Of a stretch of DNA of 23,879 nucleotides, positions 7,628 through 15,651 are shown in pieces; the first letter of the stretch is position 1; each line of letters opens with the position of its first letter. The notes under the pieces were generated by a model. It was given only the letters and a program-made list of their open reading frames with translations, searched no databases and was not told where the DNA came from. The translations under genes were made by a program, and so were the position numbers. This DNA comes from Planctomycetota bacterium (GTDB lineage Bacteria; Planctomycetota; UBA1135), in the NCBI GenBank assembly GCA_022447335.1, contig JAKVCF010000020.1:1-23879 (forward strand), read 5' to 3'.

Positions 7628-8536
7628 ATGATGGCCTGGTTGCAGCTCTTTCGAATCGCCCTCGCCCCAAGCGTAATCTGGGACGGCATCGCCGGTACGC
7701 TCATCGCCTTCGCCCTGTACTCCTCGCACGGAGGTAACGTCGAAGCTGGAATCGATCTCGGCCGCCTTTGTGCCACAATCACAGCAATGCTCTGTATCTT
7801 CCACGCCGGGATGGCCTGGAATGATTGGCGCGACATTGCAATCGACCGCGCCGCCGGTCGCAAGCGCCCACTGGTCGATGGCCGCATCGCACCCTCAATA
7901 GGTTTCCTCGCCGGCGCGATCCTGTTCGGCGCCGCACTGGGAATCACCGCGATTTGGCTACCTGAGCATCTCTCTGTCGTAACCACCCTATGCGCACTGG
8001 TCGCGATCTACGACATGAGCGGCAAGGCGCTGCGAGTAGTAGCTGGCCCGATACTACTTGCAGTCTGCCGAATGCTGAGCTTGAGCCTTGGCATGCTCGT
8101 CGTATTAACTCCGCTCGACATCTTACGCACCAATGCGCACTGGGCTCTGCTTAGCTACGGCATGTATCTGCTCTTTCTCGCACGCCTTGCATCGCACGAA
8201 GAAGAAGGACTACCTGGTCATCGGGGAGTAATACCTGTCGCCGCCTGCACCTTTGCGCCCGCCGTGATGACTTCTGCCGCTGAGTCCTGGATTCCCTTCC
8301 TGCTTGGTTGGATAATTTTCTCCGCGTGGATGCTACGTCCGGCGTTGCGCGACCGCCACATGGAGTGGTCTCCAGCCCGCGTGCAACAAGAGGTTCGCCG
8401 TTGCCTGATGGGTATGCCCATGATTCCAGCGTTATCGCTACTCAGCAGTCCAGCGCCTACTTGGTGGGCTGTGGGAGGACTGGCAGCAACCTTGAGCGTG
8501 TCGCGCATGCTCATGAGCAGCTTCCCGCCGGAATAA
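7628..8536 (+). CDS. UbiA-family prenyltransferase (EboC-like type)
   Basis: This is a 302-residue polytopic membrane protein with about eight hydrophobic segments. The prenyl-diphosphate/Mg site NDWRDIAIDRAAGRKRP (65-81) is the UbiA signature NDxxDxxxD followed by RP. The second aspartate motif of UbiA enzymes is reduced to YDMSGK (128-133), followed by AGPILLAVCRMLSLSLG. That segment resembles the divergent UbiA subgroup containing EboC more than ubiquinone or menaquinone enzymes. It probably transfers an isoprenoid chain to a small acceptor; the acceptor is unknown. It starts three bases after rseP (ATG ATG at 7628), and its position behind dxr fits an isoprenoid role. Its stop lies three bases from the stop of the convergent lipoprotein gene. 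Confidence 0.85.
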   Translation: MMAWLQLFRIALAPSVIWDGIAGTLIAFALYSSHGGNVEAGIDLGRLCATITAMLCIFHAGMAWNDWRDIAIDRAAGRKRPLVDGRIAPSIGFLAGAILFGAALGITAIWLPEHLSVVTTLCALVAIYDMSGKALRVVAGPILLAVCRMLSLSLGMLVVLTPLDILRTNAHWALLSYGMYLLFLARLASHEEEGLPGHRGVIPVAACTFAPAVMTSAAESWIPFLLGWIIFSAWMLRPALRDRHMEWSPARVQQEVRRCLMGMPMIPALSLLSSPAPTWWAVGGLAATLSVSRMLMSSFPPE

Positions 8537-8539
8537 TGC

Positions 8540-10180
8540 CTAAAAGTACTCGTGCAGCATCTCTTCGATGAAACGTCGCACCACGTCACGCTCAGCGGCC
8601 CCACGAGCCTGCATCAGCATCGGATAGGAGTCTTCCCCGTATGCCTTTGGTAAGCCAGCCAGGGCGTGCGCACGTGCGAAGTCAAAGGAGCTCGGATTAG
8701 TCGCCAAGCTGACCAGGAACTCACGCACGCGGGGAATTTCAGGGAAGCGCAGGAAAGCGTTAAGCACTCGCTCAGTCGCATCAGGCCCGGGCTGAGCTTC
8801 CCAGATTTGGAATAAAGCATCGATTGCAATCTCACCAGAATTACCGATTGAAGTAATCGAGTAGAGACGCACGTCTGGATTGGCCTCTTCATCCATGACA
8901 ACGTCGAGCAGGAACTGTATCGAGGTATCGTCGGCATGCGCCGCCATCACGCGACCCAGATCGATGCGCTGATCTGTATCACAGAAAGGCCAACGCTGAA
9001 TAAGCAGCGAAATCAGCGCCGGATGCCCCAAATTTGAATGCAAGAACATGCGCGTCGCGCCACTAGAGCGCGGCTGAGTTGGGAAGCCCTTGACTAGGGC
9101 TAACCATGGCTCGATGGCCGAAGAGTCACCGCGCTCGGCTAGAACAGCCAGCGCCGCACGAGCCATGTCTTCGTCATTGCCGCGCGCTACATCCTCTAAC
9201 CAACCTCGCGCGAAATCGGCCTTCGCTGCCACCTCAAGGCGCATGGAATCGATCACGGCAAGTCGCACCCGTAGATCGGGATCTTCACGAGCCAACATAA
9301 CCCCATCAAAATCGCCGGCAGCAGCAAGACCCTCAACCGCCTTGTGGCGTACGCCTGCCGAAATGTAGGCCTCTGGGTTGAGGTACTCTCTCACATCAGC
9401 GGCAAGTTCGGTCTGCCCTAAGTGAATCAAACGCGTGACACCTGGCGCACGCTGTGTGGGCGCCAACCGATCGATCCAGCGATTGATTTCACGACGCGCA
9501 GCCTCTGACTCAATCGAGAGCAATGCTTCCCAAGCCTTCTGCCCACGAGGCTCGCGAAACTCAGCTTCAACCCAGTCGCCAACAAGCTGGCTCAAATAGG
9601 CCACCGATGCATCGCCACCCAACGCAGCGAGCGCTGGCACGATACGCGCCGCAGGTCCTGACTCGACTTCGATCTCCGCGTGCGTCAGCAATGCATCCTC
9701 TAAATCAATCTGCCTGAGAAAGGCAATTGTGTCGATCGCCTGGCTGCGCACCAGCGGCAAGGGATGCGATTGCATGATCTCAACTAAAATCGGCAAGGTC
9801 CGCTTAGTTTGAGTGAACACCAGCGCTGACATGATGTTAGTTGCCGTCGTCGCCCCTGTCTCAAAATCAGCACGCAGCTCTTTCAGTAAACGAGGCACTA
9901 TCACTTCACCCCGCGCACCGATCGCCTCCTTGGCAAAACGGAGCGCTTCCTTTGAACCAGTGCGCAGCTTCTCGATTAGGCGATCTTCCATTCCACCCTC
10001 GGGAACGGGCACATAGGGCGACAGCACCCCACCTACCGCAAACTGCTGATCGTCCCTCTCAACAGTCGCACTCTCCGGCTCGGCGCCGCAAGCAGGTAGT
10101 AACAAGGACAACGCCAGCAAGGCGCAGCACAGAGCCCCCCGAGGAGAATCGGCGAGCATCGAGTAGAATGCGGGCTTCAT
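8540..10180 (-). CDS. HEAT-repeat lipoprotein
   Basis: This is an exported lipoprotein of 546 residues if it starts at ATG 10180. The signal sequence ends in a lipobox, LLPAC (Cys31), after a hydrophobic run. The mature part is almost entirely paired helices of HEAT/PBS type, for example FAKEAIGARGEVIVPRLLKEL, VRSQAIDTIAFLRQ, VRLAVIDSMRLE, MARAALAVLAERGD and VRLYSITSIGNSGE. Such solenoids mediate protein-protein contacts; no enzyme motif is visible. Start choice is uncertain. ATG 10180 overlaps the dusB ATG on the other strand, ATG 10159 would still leave a usable signal peptide, and a TTG at 10201 is possible. None has a clear Shine-Dalgarno sequence. The partner is unknown. Confidence 0.85.
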   Translation of the reverse strand: MKPAFYSMLADSPRGALCCALLALSLLLPACGAEPESATVERDDQQFAVGGVLSPYVPVPEGGMEDRLIEKLRTGSKEALRFAKEAIGARGEVIVPRLLKELRADFETGATTATNIMSALVFTQTKRTLPILVEIMQSHPLPLVRSQAIDTIAFLRQIDLEDALLTHAEIEVESGPAARIVPALAALGGDASVAYLSQLVGDWVEAEFREPRGQKAWEALLSIESEAARREINRWIDRLAPTQRAPGVTRLIHLGQTELAADVREYLNPEAYISAGVRHKAVEGLAAAGDFDGVMLAREDPDLRVRLAVIDSMRLEVAAKADFARGWLEDVARGNDEDMARAALAVLAERGDSSAIEPWLALVKGFPTQPRSSGATRMFLHSNLGHPALISLLIQRWPFCDTDQRIDLGRVMAAHADDTSIQFLLDVVMDEEANPDVRLYSITSIGNSGEIAIDALFQIWEAQPGPDATERVLNAFLRFPEIPRVREFLVSLATNPSSFDFARAHALAGLPKAYGEDSYPMLMQARGAAERDVVRRFIEEMLHEYF

Positions 10181-11189
10181 GAATAATGATTGTCCGCCCA
10201 AGCTCGGCTATCGCATCGGCGAGCACAATGTGCGCCATGGACTTTCCCTGGCGCCCATGGCGGGCAATACGAATCTAGCTTACCGCCGCCTCTGCCGTCA
10301 GTTCGGCGCTGAACTGACGACCACTGAAATGGCATCTTCTCTGGCGCTGAAGTATGGTGACGAAAAATCATTGCGCCTGTTAGAGCGAGGCGACGAGGAG
10401 TACCCCGTTGCGGCCCAGATCTTTGGATCCGACCCGGAAGTCTTGCGCATCGCCGCAGGCGAGATCGAGAGGCGGGGCTTCCATGTGCTGGATTTGAATA
10501 TTGGTTGCCCGGTGCCCAAGATCACAGGCTGCGGCGGCGGTAGCGCATTGCTCCGCGAACCTGACCTGGCCGCACGTTGCATTGAAGCGATGATCGAGGG
10601 GACGTCACTGCCCGTAACCGTGAAAATTCGCGCCGGATGGTCGGATGACGACAAGTGTGCCCCCACCTTCGCTCAGAAGATGGAAGAGGCTGGGGCACGA
10701 ACCGTCACTGTGCATGGCCGCACACGCGAGCAACGCTATACCGGCCATGCCGACCTCGACCTGATTCGCTCAGTCAAGGATTCTGTCTCAATTCCTGTGA
10801 TTGGCAACGGCGATGTCACCGACGTCGAGTCTGCACAACGCATGGCTACCACCGGGGTAGATGGCATCGCAATCGGCCGCGGGGCCCTTGGACAGCCTTG
10901 GGTGTTTACCCAAATTAGAGCCTGGCTCGACGGCGAACCGGTCCCGGAAGATCCTGGGCTAGCCGAGCGTGCCGCGCTCATGCTGCAACTGGGCCGAGGC
11001 GTGGTCGAGCTCTACGGCGAGCACCGCGGCATGCGCATCATGCGCCGCCTCGCGACCGATTTCTTCCGCGGCTGCCTAGGTGCTCCGATTATGCGGCAGC
11101 GAAGTAACAAGCTCGAAACCCTGAAAGATCTCGAGCTGCTCGCAGACGCTCTCAAAAGCGGTGAACGCCTGGAACCGGTCTCAGACTAA
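10179..11189 (+). CDS. dusB: tRNA-dihydrouridine synthase, DusB-like
   Basis: This FMN enzyme reduces specific uridines in tRNA to dihydrouridine. The protein is 336 residues, a normal length. Landmarks in order: LAPMAGNTNLAYR near the N-terminus (flavin contact), DLNIGCPVPKITGCGGGSALL around 104-124 with the catalytic Cys in GCP, TVKIRAGW, VHGRTREQRYTGHADLDLI, IPVIGNGDV and GIAIGRGALGQPWVF (phosphate-binding end of the barrel), then the C-terminal helical domain. Assignment to the DusB subgroup rests on overall resemblance to the E. coli protein. A TAGAAT box at 10164-10169 ends nine bases before the ATG and no ribosome binding site is seen, so translation may be leaderless. Its stop overlaps the stop of tolC by three bases, tail to tail. 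Confidence 0.94.
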   Translation: MNNDCPPKLGYRIGEHNVRHGLSLAPMAGNTNLAYRRLCRQFGAELTTTEMASSLALKYGDEKSLRLLERGDEEYPVAAQIFGSDPEVLRIAAGEIERRGFHVLDLNIGCPVPKITGCGGGSALLREPDLAARCIEAMIEGTSLPVTVKIRAGWSDDDKCAPTFAQKMEEAGARTVTVHGRTREQRYTGHADLDLIRSVKDSVSIPVIGNGDVTDVESAQRMATTGVDGIAIGRGALGQPWVFTQIRAWLDGEPVPEDPGLAERAALMLQLGRGVVELYGEHRGMRIMRRLATDFFRGCLGAPIMRQRSNKLETLKDLELLADALKSGERLEPVSD

Positions 11190-12736
11190 CGCTGCTGACC
11201 GACGCCTTCACGACGCCTCGCCTCTTGTTCAAGCTGATCGACGCCGGCCAACTCGACGCTTGCACCATCCCACTGCAAACCCTGCACCGTGTTGAGTTTC
11301 GGCACGGCCTTTGCATAAGAAGTGAGCGCACCTAGCTCAGCGCTTTGTGCAGCCAATAGGTCGTCCTGGAACTGAAGCACTTGGAAATTGGTCGAAACGC
11401 CTTCGCGCAGACGACGTTGCTCCGCATCCAGCTGGCGCGACGCGACACGCTTAGCCTTCGCAGTAGCTGCAACGCGCTCAGAGTAAAAATTTACTGCACG
11501 CACTGCGTCACGTACTTCAGAAGCAATCTGGTTCTGCATATCCTGCATACTCTGCAGGCGAAGCAAATAGGTCGCACGCGTGCGCGACTCAGCACCCCTG
11601 AAGGTACGATTCCCAATAGGAATCTCGAAGACCAGGCCCACTGAAAATCCTGGGAAATCAAATTGGCGCACTGGCGTGAAAGCCCCTCCCACTGCCGTAT
11701 CCTGACCGTAAGAGTTTCCGGACAGGACCAGGTCCAACTTAGGATCGGTGTTGCTCTTCGCTATCTGCCAATCCATTTCAGCCTGACGAACCCGCACGCG
11801 CTCCTGGCGAAGATCCCCTCGTTGTGCAAGAGCTGTATCAAGCGCGTCTCGCCAATCCATAGTGACCGAAACCGCTTCAGGGAGTTCGCTGATTGGCTGA
11901 AAGTCGACACCCCATTCGACACTATCGTCCTCAAACTGAGTGATCAGCAGTCGCAAGCGATCTTGTGCTTGACGCACCGTATTGCGTGCCGTCAGCAATG
12001 CATCTTCGCGACTCGCAATCTCAGCTTCAGTCTGCACCACTTCCACTTCCGCAACTGAACCCACCTGGAAACGGGCTTCTGTTACCGCCTTGGACTCTGC
12101 AGCTAGAGCAACGCCAAATTCTTTGACCTTGACATCTTCAATCGCAAATAGCAGGTCCCAATAAGCATCGACTGCAGCCTGCACCGAATCTGTCGCTGCC
12201 TGGCGCACGCCTTCATAGCCCTCTTCACGCGAGTTCTGCGCGGTGCGACGCTGTTGATCAGTGACAAGCTCCCAGCCACCTCTAAGCAAAGGCTGCGTGA
12301 ATGCCGCGCTAAATGCCACGTCTGCCTGGTCTTCCGCCAGAAAGTTAGCCGACTGATCTTGCTCACGCAGGCCGATCTCGTAGGTCGCACCGCTAAGTAG
12401 CATCCCTCGTAGCCCCTGGTTCGCCGTGATAGTGGTAGTTTCTGTCTCAGAAAAGAAAGTGCTGAAGAATCCCGAGGTTGGCTGCTCGAGATAAGAGTAT
12501 GTCAGATCCGCAAAGAAGACCGGGTCATACATGCCGCCGGCCTCAGTAACACCGCCCTCGGCAGCAAGTGCAGAGAGGCGTGCCTGACGCAGAGCCGGAG
12601 CATTCCGGTCAGCTAAGGCAACCACATCTTCCAGTCGCAACGGGACGACATCTTGCGCGGCGGCAGAAGTGTTCGGCGCCGGTTCCTGCGAGAGGAACCG
12701 GGTGCCAAGAAGAAGCAGGAAAAGTAACTGCGTCAT
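11186..12736 (-). CDS. TolC-family outer-membrane efflux protein
   Basis: This is an outer-membrane channel of about 516 residues. It has a signal peptide (MTQLLFLLLLGTRFLSQEP) followed by two repeats of the TolC (OEP) type: long heptad-rich helices such as LEDVVALADRNAPALRQARLSA, VTEARFQVGSVAEVEVVQTEAEI and AEQRRLREGVSTNFQVLQFQDDL, with beta-strand segments between them (MYDPVFFADLTYSYLEQ, FPGFSVGLVFEIPIG). I chose ATG 12736 because the signal peptide starts there; an ATG at 12781 would add 15 polar residues. It is the last gene of the thiL-tsaE-sigma-anti-sigma group, about 105 bp after the anti-sigma stop, so it may have its own promoter. No inner-membrane pump or adaptor gene is visible nearby, so the transport substrate cannot be inferred. 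Confidence 0.92.
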   Translation of the reverse strand: MTQLLFLLLLGTRFLSQEPAPNTSAAAQDVVPLRLEDVVALADRNAPALRQARLSALAAEGGVTEAGGMYDPVFFADLTYSYLEQPTSGFFSTFFSETETTTITANQGLRGMLLSGATYEIGLREQDQSANFLAEDQADVAFSAAFTQPLLRGGWELVTDQQRRTAQNSREEGYEGVRQAATDSVQAAVDAYWDLLFAIEDVKVKEFGVALAAESKAVTEARFQVGSVAEVEVVQTEAEIASREDALLTARNTVRQAQDRLRLLITQFEDDSVEWGVDFQPISELPEAVSVTMDWRDALDTALAQRGDLRQERVRVRQAEMDWQIAKSNTDPKLDLVLSGNSYGQDTAVGGAFTPVRQFDFPGFSVGLVFEIPIGNRTFRGAESRTRATYLLRLQSMQDMQNQIASEVRDAVRAVNFYSERVAATAKAKRVASRQLDAEQRRLREGVSTNFQVLQFQDDLLAAQSAELGALTSYAKAVPKLNTVQGLQWDGASVELAGVDQLEQEARRREGVGQQR

Positions 12737-12841
12737 GGTGAATACGTCAGGATAGCGACGCGGACCTTGAATACGGCCCATGAGCCTGCGAGCAGGACTT
12801 TTAGAGGCAGCGAAGTGACCCCGTAAGCGGAATGGCCCGAC
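12737..12841. promoter_or_regulatory. Longest intergenic gap, upstream of tolC
   Basis: This 105 bp gap lies between the anti-sigma stop and the tolC start, both minus strand. It contains a perfect inverted repeat CCTGC-GA-GCAGG at 12785-12796. The loop is too short and no T-run follows on the minus strand, so it is not a convincing terminator for the anti-sigma gene. It could be a protein-binding site or chance. I see no strong sigma-70 promoter. Confidence 0.25.
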
Positions 12842-13576
12842 CTAGAAAACTTGTGGCACAGGCGGCGGACCATCGCCGTGCAGGATCCAGTGCCAAGCAC
12901 GCAGTGCTGCCGGACAATCAGCTGCTGGCGTATCCGCCAGAATGCTTTCAATAAGCTCTACCAGTGAGCCCGGCAACGGCGTCGTGATCCCCAGCAGAGC
13001 GCGTCGCTCAAACTCGAGCACCAGTTCAGCCAGTGACGCATGAGTCCACTCAAGGTGGGCCGGGGCCGGTGCGGCAACAGCCGGATCGGCATCCGAACGC
13101 GCCTGCAACCACTGCGCCTGCATGACCGCAGTGCGGTTGCTTTGCGCCACCGAAGCCTGCCAATCGGCGTCGAACGCAGAATCGAAGCCAGGTACGCTCG
13201 GCGGGATCGCGGGAATCTCCGGACGCGCTTCTTCGAGAACTACATCGGGCACCTGGACTGGCAGCTCCATCATGATCATCGGATCGCTTCGCTCGAGACC
13301 GGGTAGTAGCAGAACCAGAGCTGAAACCGGAGCTGCAATCGTCGAAATGACCAGCAAAGCGGCAGCCACTCGCAACAACGGCCGCTCGCGCAAGGCTATG
13401 CGCAACTCCCATGGACGCTCTTCCATTCGCCCCCTCAGCGACTCAGAAAAACCTGCCGACAGCGGTACTTCATTGGCCCACTGCTGCAACTCCGCCCCGA
13501 GAGTACGCAAATCTTCCACCTCGGCGCCGGCCTCCGTAGGCAGGCTCTCAGGAAAGGCTTCCGGACGAGGTTCCAT
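12842..13576 (-). CDS. Single-pass membrane protein, probable anti-sigma factor
   Basis: This 244-residue protein is encoded directly downstream of, and overlapping by 29 bp, the ECF sigma gene. That is the usual position of the cognate anti-sigma factor. Residues 1-65 are polar and likely cytoplasmic, with heptad-like EDLRTLGAELQQWANEV. Residues 68-92 form one membrane segment, and the remaining ~150 residues would be periplasmic, rich in Pro and Ala, with a C-terminal helical part. The zinc anti-sigma motif HxxxCxxC is absent, so if it binds sigma it does so by another means. No family is recognised from sequence; the role rests on gene order and topology. Regulated cleavage by an RseP-type protease such as the one at 5852-7624 is possible but only inferred. 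Confidence 0.65.
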   Translation of the reverse strand: MEPRPEAFPESLPTEAGAEVEDLRTLGAELQQWANEVPLSAGFSESLRGRMEERPWELRIALRERPLLRVAAALLVISTIAAPVSALVLLLPGLERSDPMIMMELPVQVPDVVLEEARPEIPAIPPSVPGFDSAFDADWQASVAQSNRTAVMQAQWLQARSDADPAVAAPAPAHLEWTHASLAELVLEFERRALLGITTPLPGSLVELIESILADTPAADCPAALRAWHWILHGDGPPPVPQVF

Positions 13577-14141
13577 CTTGGTCAGCTTCGGGTTCGAGTA
13601 CAGCGAGCTTGTCGCGGAGCTTGCGGAGCGAGTAGTAAACCCTGGACTTCACCGTACCGACCGGAATGTCCAGAATCTCGGAGACTTCCTGGTACGGAAG
13701 TCGTTGGAGCACGGCGAGCTCGAGGAGCTCTCGCGTTTCGACCGGGAGACGCCCAAGAGCGGCGCGGAGCACGCTGGCCCTGTCGCCAGCGACAGCCTCT
13801 TCTGCAGGGCCGGGCGAAGAATCGACAGCATCTGGCAGATCGTCTCCACCCGTAAGGAAACGCTTACGGCGGCGGGAATCGATCCAAAGATTGTGGGCGA
13901 TCCGAAGCAAATAGGCATCAAGCCTGCCAGACGACTTGTACCGCTGCCGCGCCTGAAAGACACGGACGAAGACGAGTTGCGTAAGGTCTTCTGCAGTAGC
14001 ATTTTGCGCTCCTTGGCGCAGGAAGTAGCCCTTCAAACGCGGGCCCATTTCCGATACCAGCTGGTCGAAAGCGGCGGCGTCGCCGGCTTGAAATCGAACC
14101 AGGAGGTCGTCTGGACCCGGTTGCATGGACTTTGAACTCAA
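13548..14141 (-). CDS. ECF-family RNA polymerase sigma factor
   Basis: This is a 197-residue sigma-70 family factor with only regions 2 and 4. Region 2 contains AEDLTQLVFVRVFQARQRY and RLDAYLLRIAHNLWIDSRRR. Region 4 contains LGRLPVETRELLELAVLQ and the helix-turn-helix YQEVSEILDIPVGTVKSRVYYSLRKLR. The start is probably TTG at 14141, which overlaps the tsaE stop (TTGA) and has GGAG eight bases upstream; ATG 14126 is the alternative. A membrane protein overlapping its 3' end is the likely anti-sigma partner, and tolC follows. A set of envelope or efflux targets is therefore plausible. The promoter sequence it recognises is not known, and I did not find a repeated ECF-type box in the window. Confidence 0.93.
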   Translation of the reverse strand: MSSKSMQPGPDDLLVRFQAGDAAAFDQLVSEMGPRLKGYFLRQGAQNATAEDLTQLVFVRVFQARQRYKSSGRLDAYLLRIAHNLWIDSRRRKRFLTGGDDLPDAVDSSPGPAEEAVAGDRASVLRAALGRLPVETRELLELAVLQRLPYQEVSEILDIPVGTVKSRVYYSLRKLRDKLAVLEPEADQDGTSSGSLS

Positions 14142-14710
14142 CGTGTCGACTCCGGATCGGGTTCGACGGAAATGCCTTCGGCACAGAGTTTTTCTATGAA
14201 TCGGGTAAGCAATTGCGACGCGCTATCCCCAGCCGCCTCGGCCCCAATCCGGCGCGGACAGAGATCGTGATCCTCCTCACCCTCTTCGGAACCTTCGGAG
14301 ACTACGACGCCCGCCCCTGCCTCGCGCTCGAAGCGTAGCAACAAGCCATTTGACGGCAACCACGGATCGACCCGCTCAGCCCATTCGACCAGCACGATGG
14401 AATCGCCATCAATGCGCTCGATCAAACCCTCGCCCAACAAGGATGTAAGGCGGTGGTCAAAATAGCCATCCAAATGCAGCAGTGGGCCATTCCCAGTCGA
14501 ATACTCCTTGCAGAGCATATAGGTCGGCGAATGTAAAGCCTCCTCGATGCCCAGTCCGCGCCCGACACCACGACAGAAAGTGGTTTTCCCCGCACCTAGA
14601 TCACCTTGGAGCCGCACCAGATCGCCCGGCCGCAGGCAGGTACCAAAAAACTCACCAAGCTGTTCGGTCGACTCCGCCGAAGCGGAAAGCCAGGACACAC
14701 TCCGACTCAT
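14138..14710 (-). CDS. tsaE: tRNA t6A biosynthesis ATPase TsaE
   Basis: TsaE is the ATPase of the TsaB-TsaD-TsaE complex that makes N6-threonylcarbamoyladenosine at position 37 of ANN-decoding tRNAs. Landmarks: Walker A GDLGAGKT (36-43), SPTYMLCKEY (61-70), HLDGYF (79-84) and LVEWAERV (107-114), the usual order and spacing. At 190 residues it is longer than the common ~150-160. The extra part follows an acidic stretch (SEGSEEGEEDHD, 138-149) and ends in a helical tail not typical of the family. Its ATG overlaps the thiL stop by four bases (ATGA), and the sigma start overlaps its own stop. No tsaB or tsaD is in the window. Confidence 0.93.
   Translation of the reverse strand: MSRSVSWLSASAESTEQLGEFFGTCLRPGDLVRLQGDLGAGKTTFCRGVGRGLGIEEALHSPTYMLCKEYSTGNGPLLHLDGYFDHRLTSLLGEGLIERIDGDSIVLVEWAERVDPWLPSNGLLLRFEREAGAGVVVSEGSEEGEEDHDLCPRRIGAEAAGDSASQLLTRFIEKLCAEGISVEPDPESTR
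14150..14153 (-). promoter_or_regulatory. Ribosome binding site for the TTG start of the ECF sigma gene
   Basis: GGAG on the minus strand lies eight bases before the TTG at 14141-14139, inside the 3' end of tsaE. It supports the TTG start that overlaps the tsaE stop over the ATG fifteen bases further in. Confidence 0.45.
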
Positions 14711-15651
14711 GCGTCTTCCTCCTCACCAAAGTCATGCGCCCAGGGCTTAGGTCTCCACGACCTAAGCAACTTGCCGTCGCAAGTCCAACGCAGCCCGACT
14801 TGCTCCTCGACCACACCAATGGAAACTAGGCCTGCACGGCGCAGCAAAGGATCGCGCATAGCGCGCTGAGCTGTGCGCGGCGCCATTGCCAAGAGCAGCT
14901 CATAGTCCTCGCCATCAGCCACCGCCGATTCAAAGCCTCGCAGATTCTTCTGCAAGCCTACCGCGAGAGGCAGGCAATCCAGCGCCACGCGTGCACCGAC
15001 TCCGCTAGCCCGGAGAAGGCGTGGGAGATCTGATGCAAGCCCATCGCTTAGATCCATCATCGCGTGCGGTTTATAGCGAGAGATCAAACGGCGCCCTTCA
15101 GCGATTCGCGGCTGCGGCGCCAAATGCCGGCCAGAGCGCAGCGCTCCACCCAGCTTACCGGTCACGAGTATCAAGTCCCCCGTGCACGCACCACTACGCC
15201 CAGGTGCAGCCTGATCGGCCACACCAAGAGCGGTACAGCTCAGCACCACGGGAGCGCCCTCCGGCGCCGAAGAAATATCCCCACCTATGACTGAGGCATT
15301 CTCACGCTCAGCAGCCTCTAAGAAAGCCTCAGCTAAGGTACGCAACCAGGCCCTGCGATGTGATGCCGGTGGAGCGCAAATAGTCCAGGAAAGCGCCCAA
15401 GGCATTGCACCAGCAGCAGCCAGATCACTCAGTGTGCGGCCAACTAGTTTGCGCGCCATCGCCGCTGGCCGCGCCCCCCATTCGACATGCACGCCCTCAA
15501 CCACTTGGTCGACGGTCTGGTACAACGGGCGACCAAGCCAAGGGCGCAACTGAGCACAATCATCACCCGGACCAAACAAGCCTTTCCTTCGACGAAAGGT
15601 AGACCGGAAGATATCGTGCAGCGCGTCTTCGCTGTTCCATCTCGACGTCAT
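14707..15651 (-). CDS. thiL: Thiamine-monophosphate kinase
   Basis: ThiL phosphorylates thiamine monophosphate to the active cofactor thiamine diphosphate, using ATP and Mg. The protein is 314 residues, normal for the family. Landmarks: GPGDDCAQL (27-35), DQVVEGVHV (48-56), SDLAAAGAMPWAL (75-87), VIGGDIS, LVTGKLGGA, MMDLSDGLASDLPRLL and VADGEDYELLLA. All metal-binding Asp clusters are present. The start at 15651 is supported by a strong ribosome binding site and by normal N-terminal length. It leads the thiL-tsaE-sigma-anti-sigma-tolC group. The start overlaps, base for base, the start of the plus-strand gene at 15650, so its promoter must lie inside that gene. A broken thiE-like gene lies about 500 bp away on the same strand. 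Confidence 0.96.
   Translation of the reverse strand: MTSRWNSEDALHDIFRSTFRRRKGLFGPGDDCAQLRPWLGRPLYQTVDQVVEGVHVEWGARPAAMARKLVGRTLSDLAAAGAMPWALSWTICAPPASHRRAWLRTLAEAFLEAAERENASVIGGDISSAPEGAPVVLSCTALGVADQAAPGRSGACTGDLILVTGKLGGALRSGRHLAPQPRIAEGRRLISRYKPHAMMDLSDGLASDLPRLLRASGVGARVALDCLPLAVGLQKNLRGFESAVADGEDYELLLAMAPRTAQRAMRDPLLRRAGLVSIGVVEEQVGLRWTCDGKLLRSWRPKPWAHDFGEEEDA

Noticed and set aside
12785..12796. CCTGC-GA-GCAGG inverted repeat as a rho-independent terminator
   Set aside because: The loop is only two bases, the stem is short, and no T-run follows on the minus strand where the flanking genes are transcribed.
13122..14135. Long plus-strand open frame (337 codons) opposite the sigma and anti-sigma genes
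   Set aside because: It is antisense to two well-supported overlapping genes, is rich in Arg and Ser with no domain pattern, and is explained by high GC reducing stop codons.
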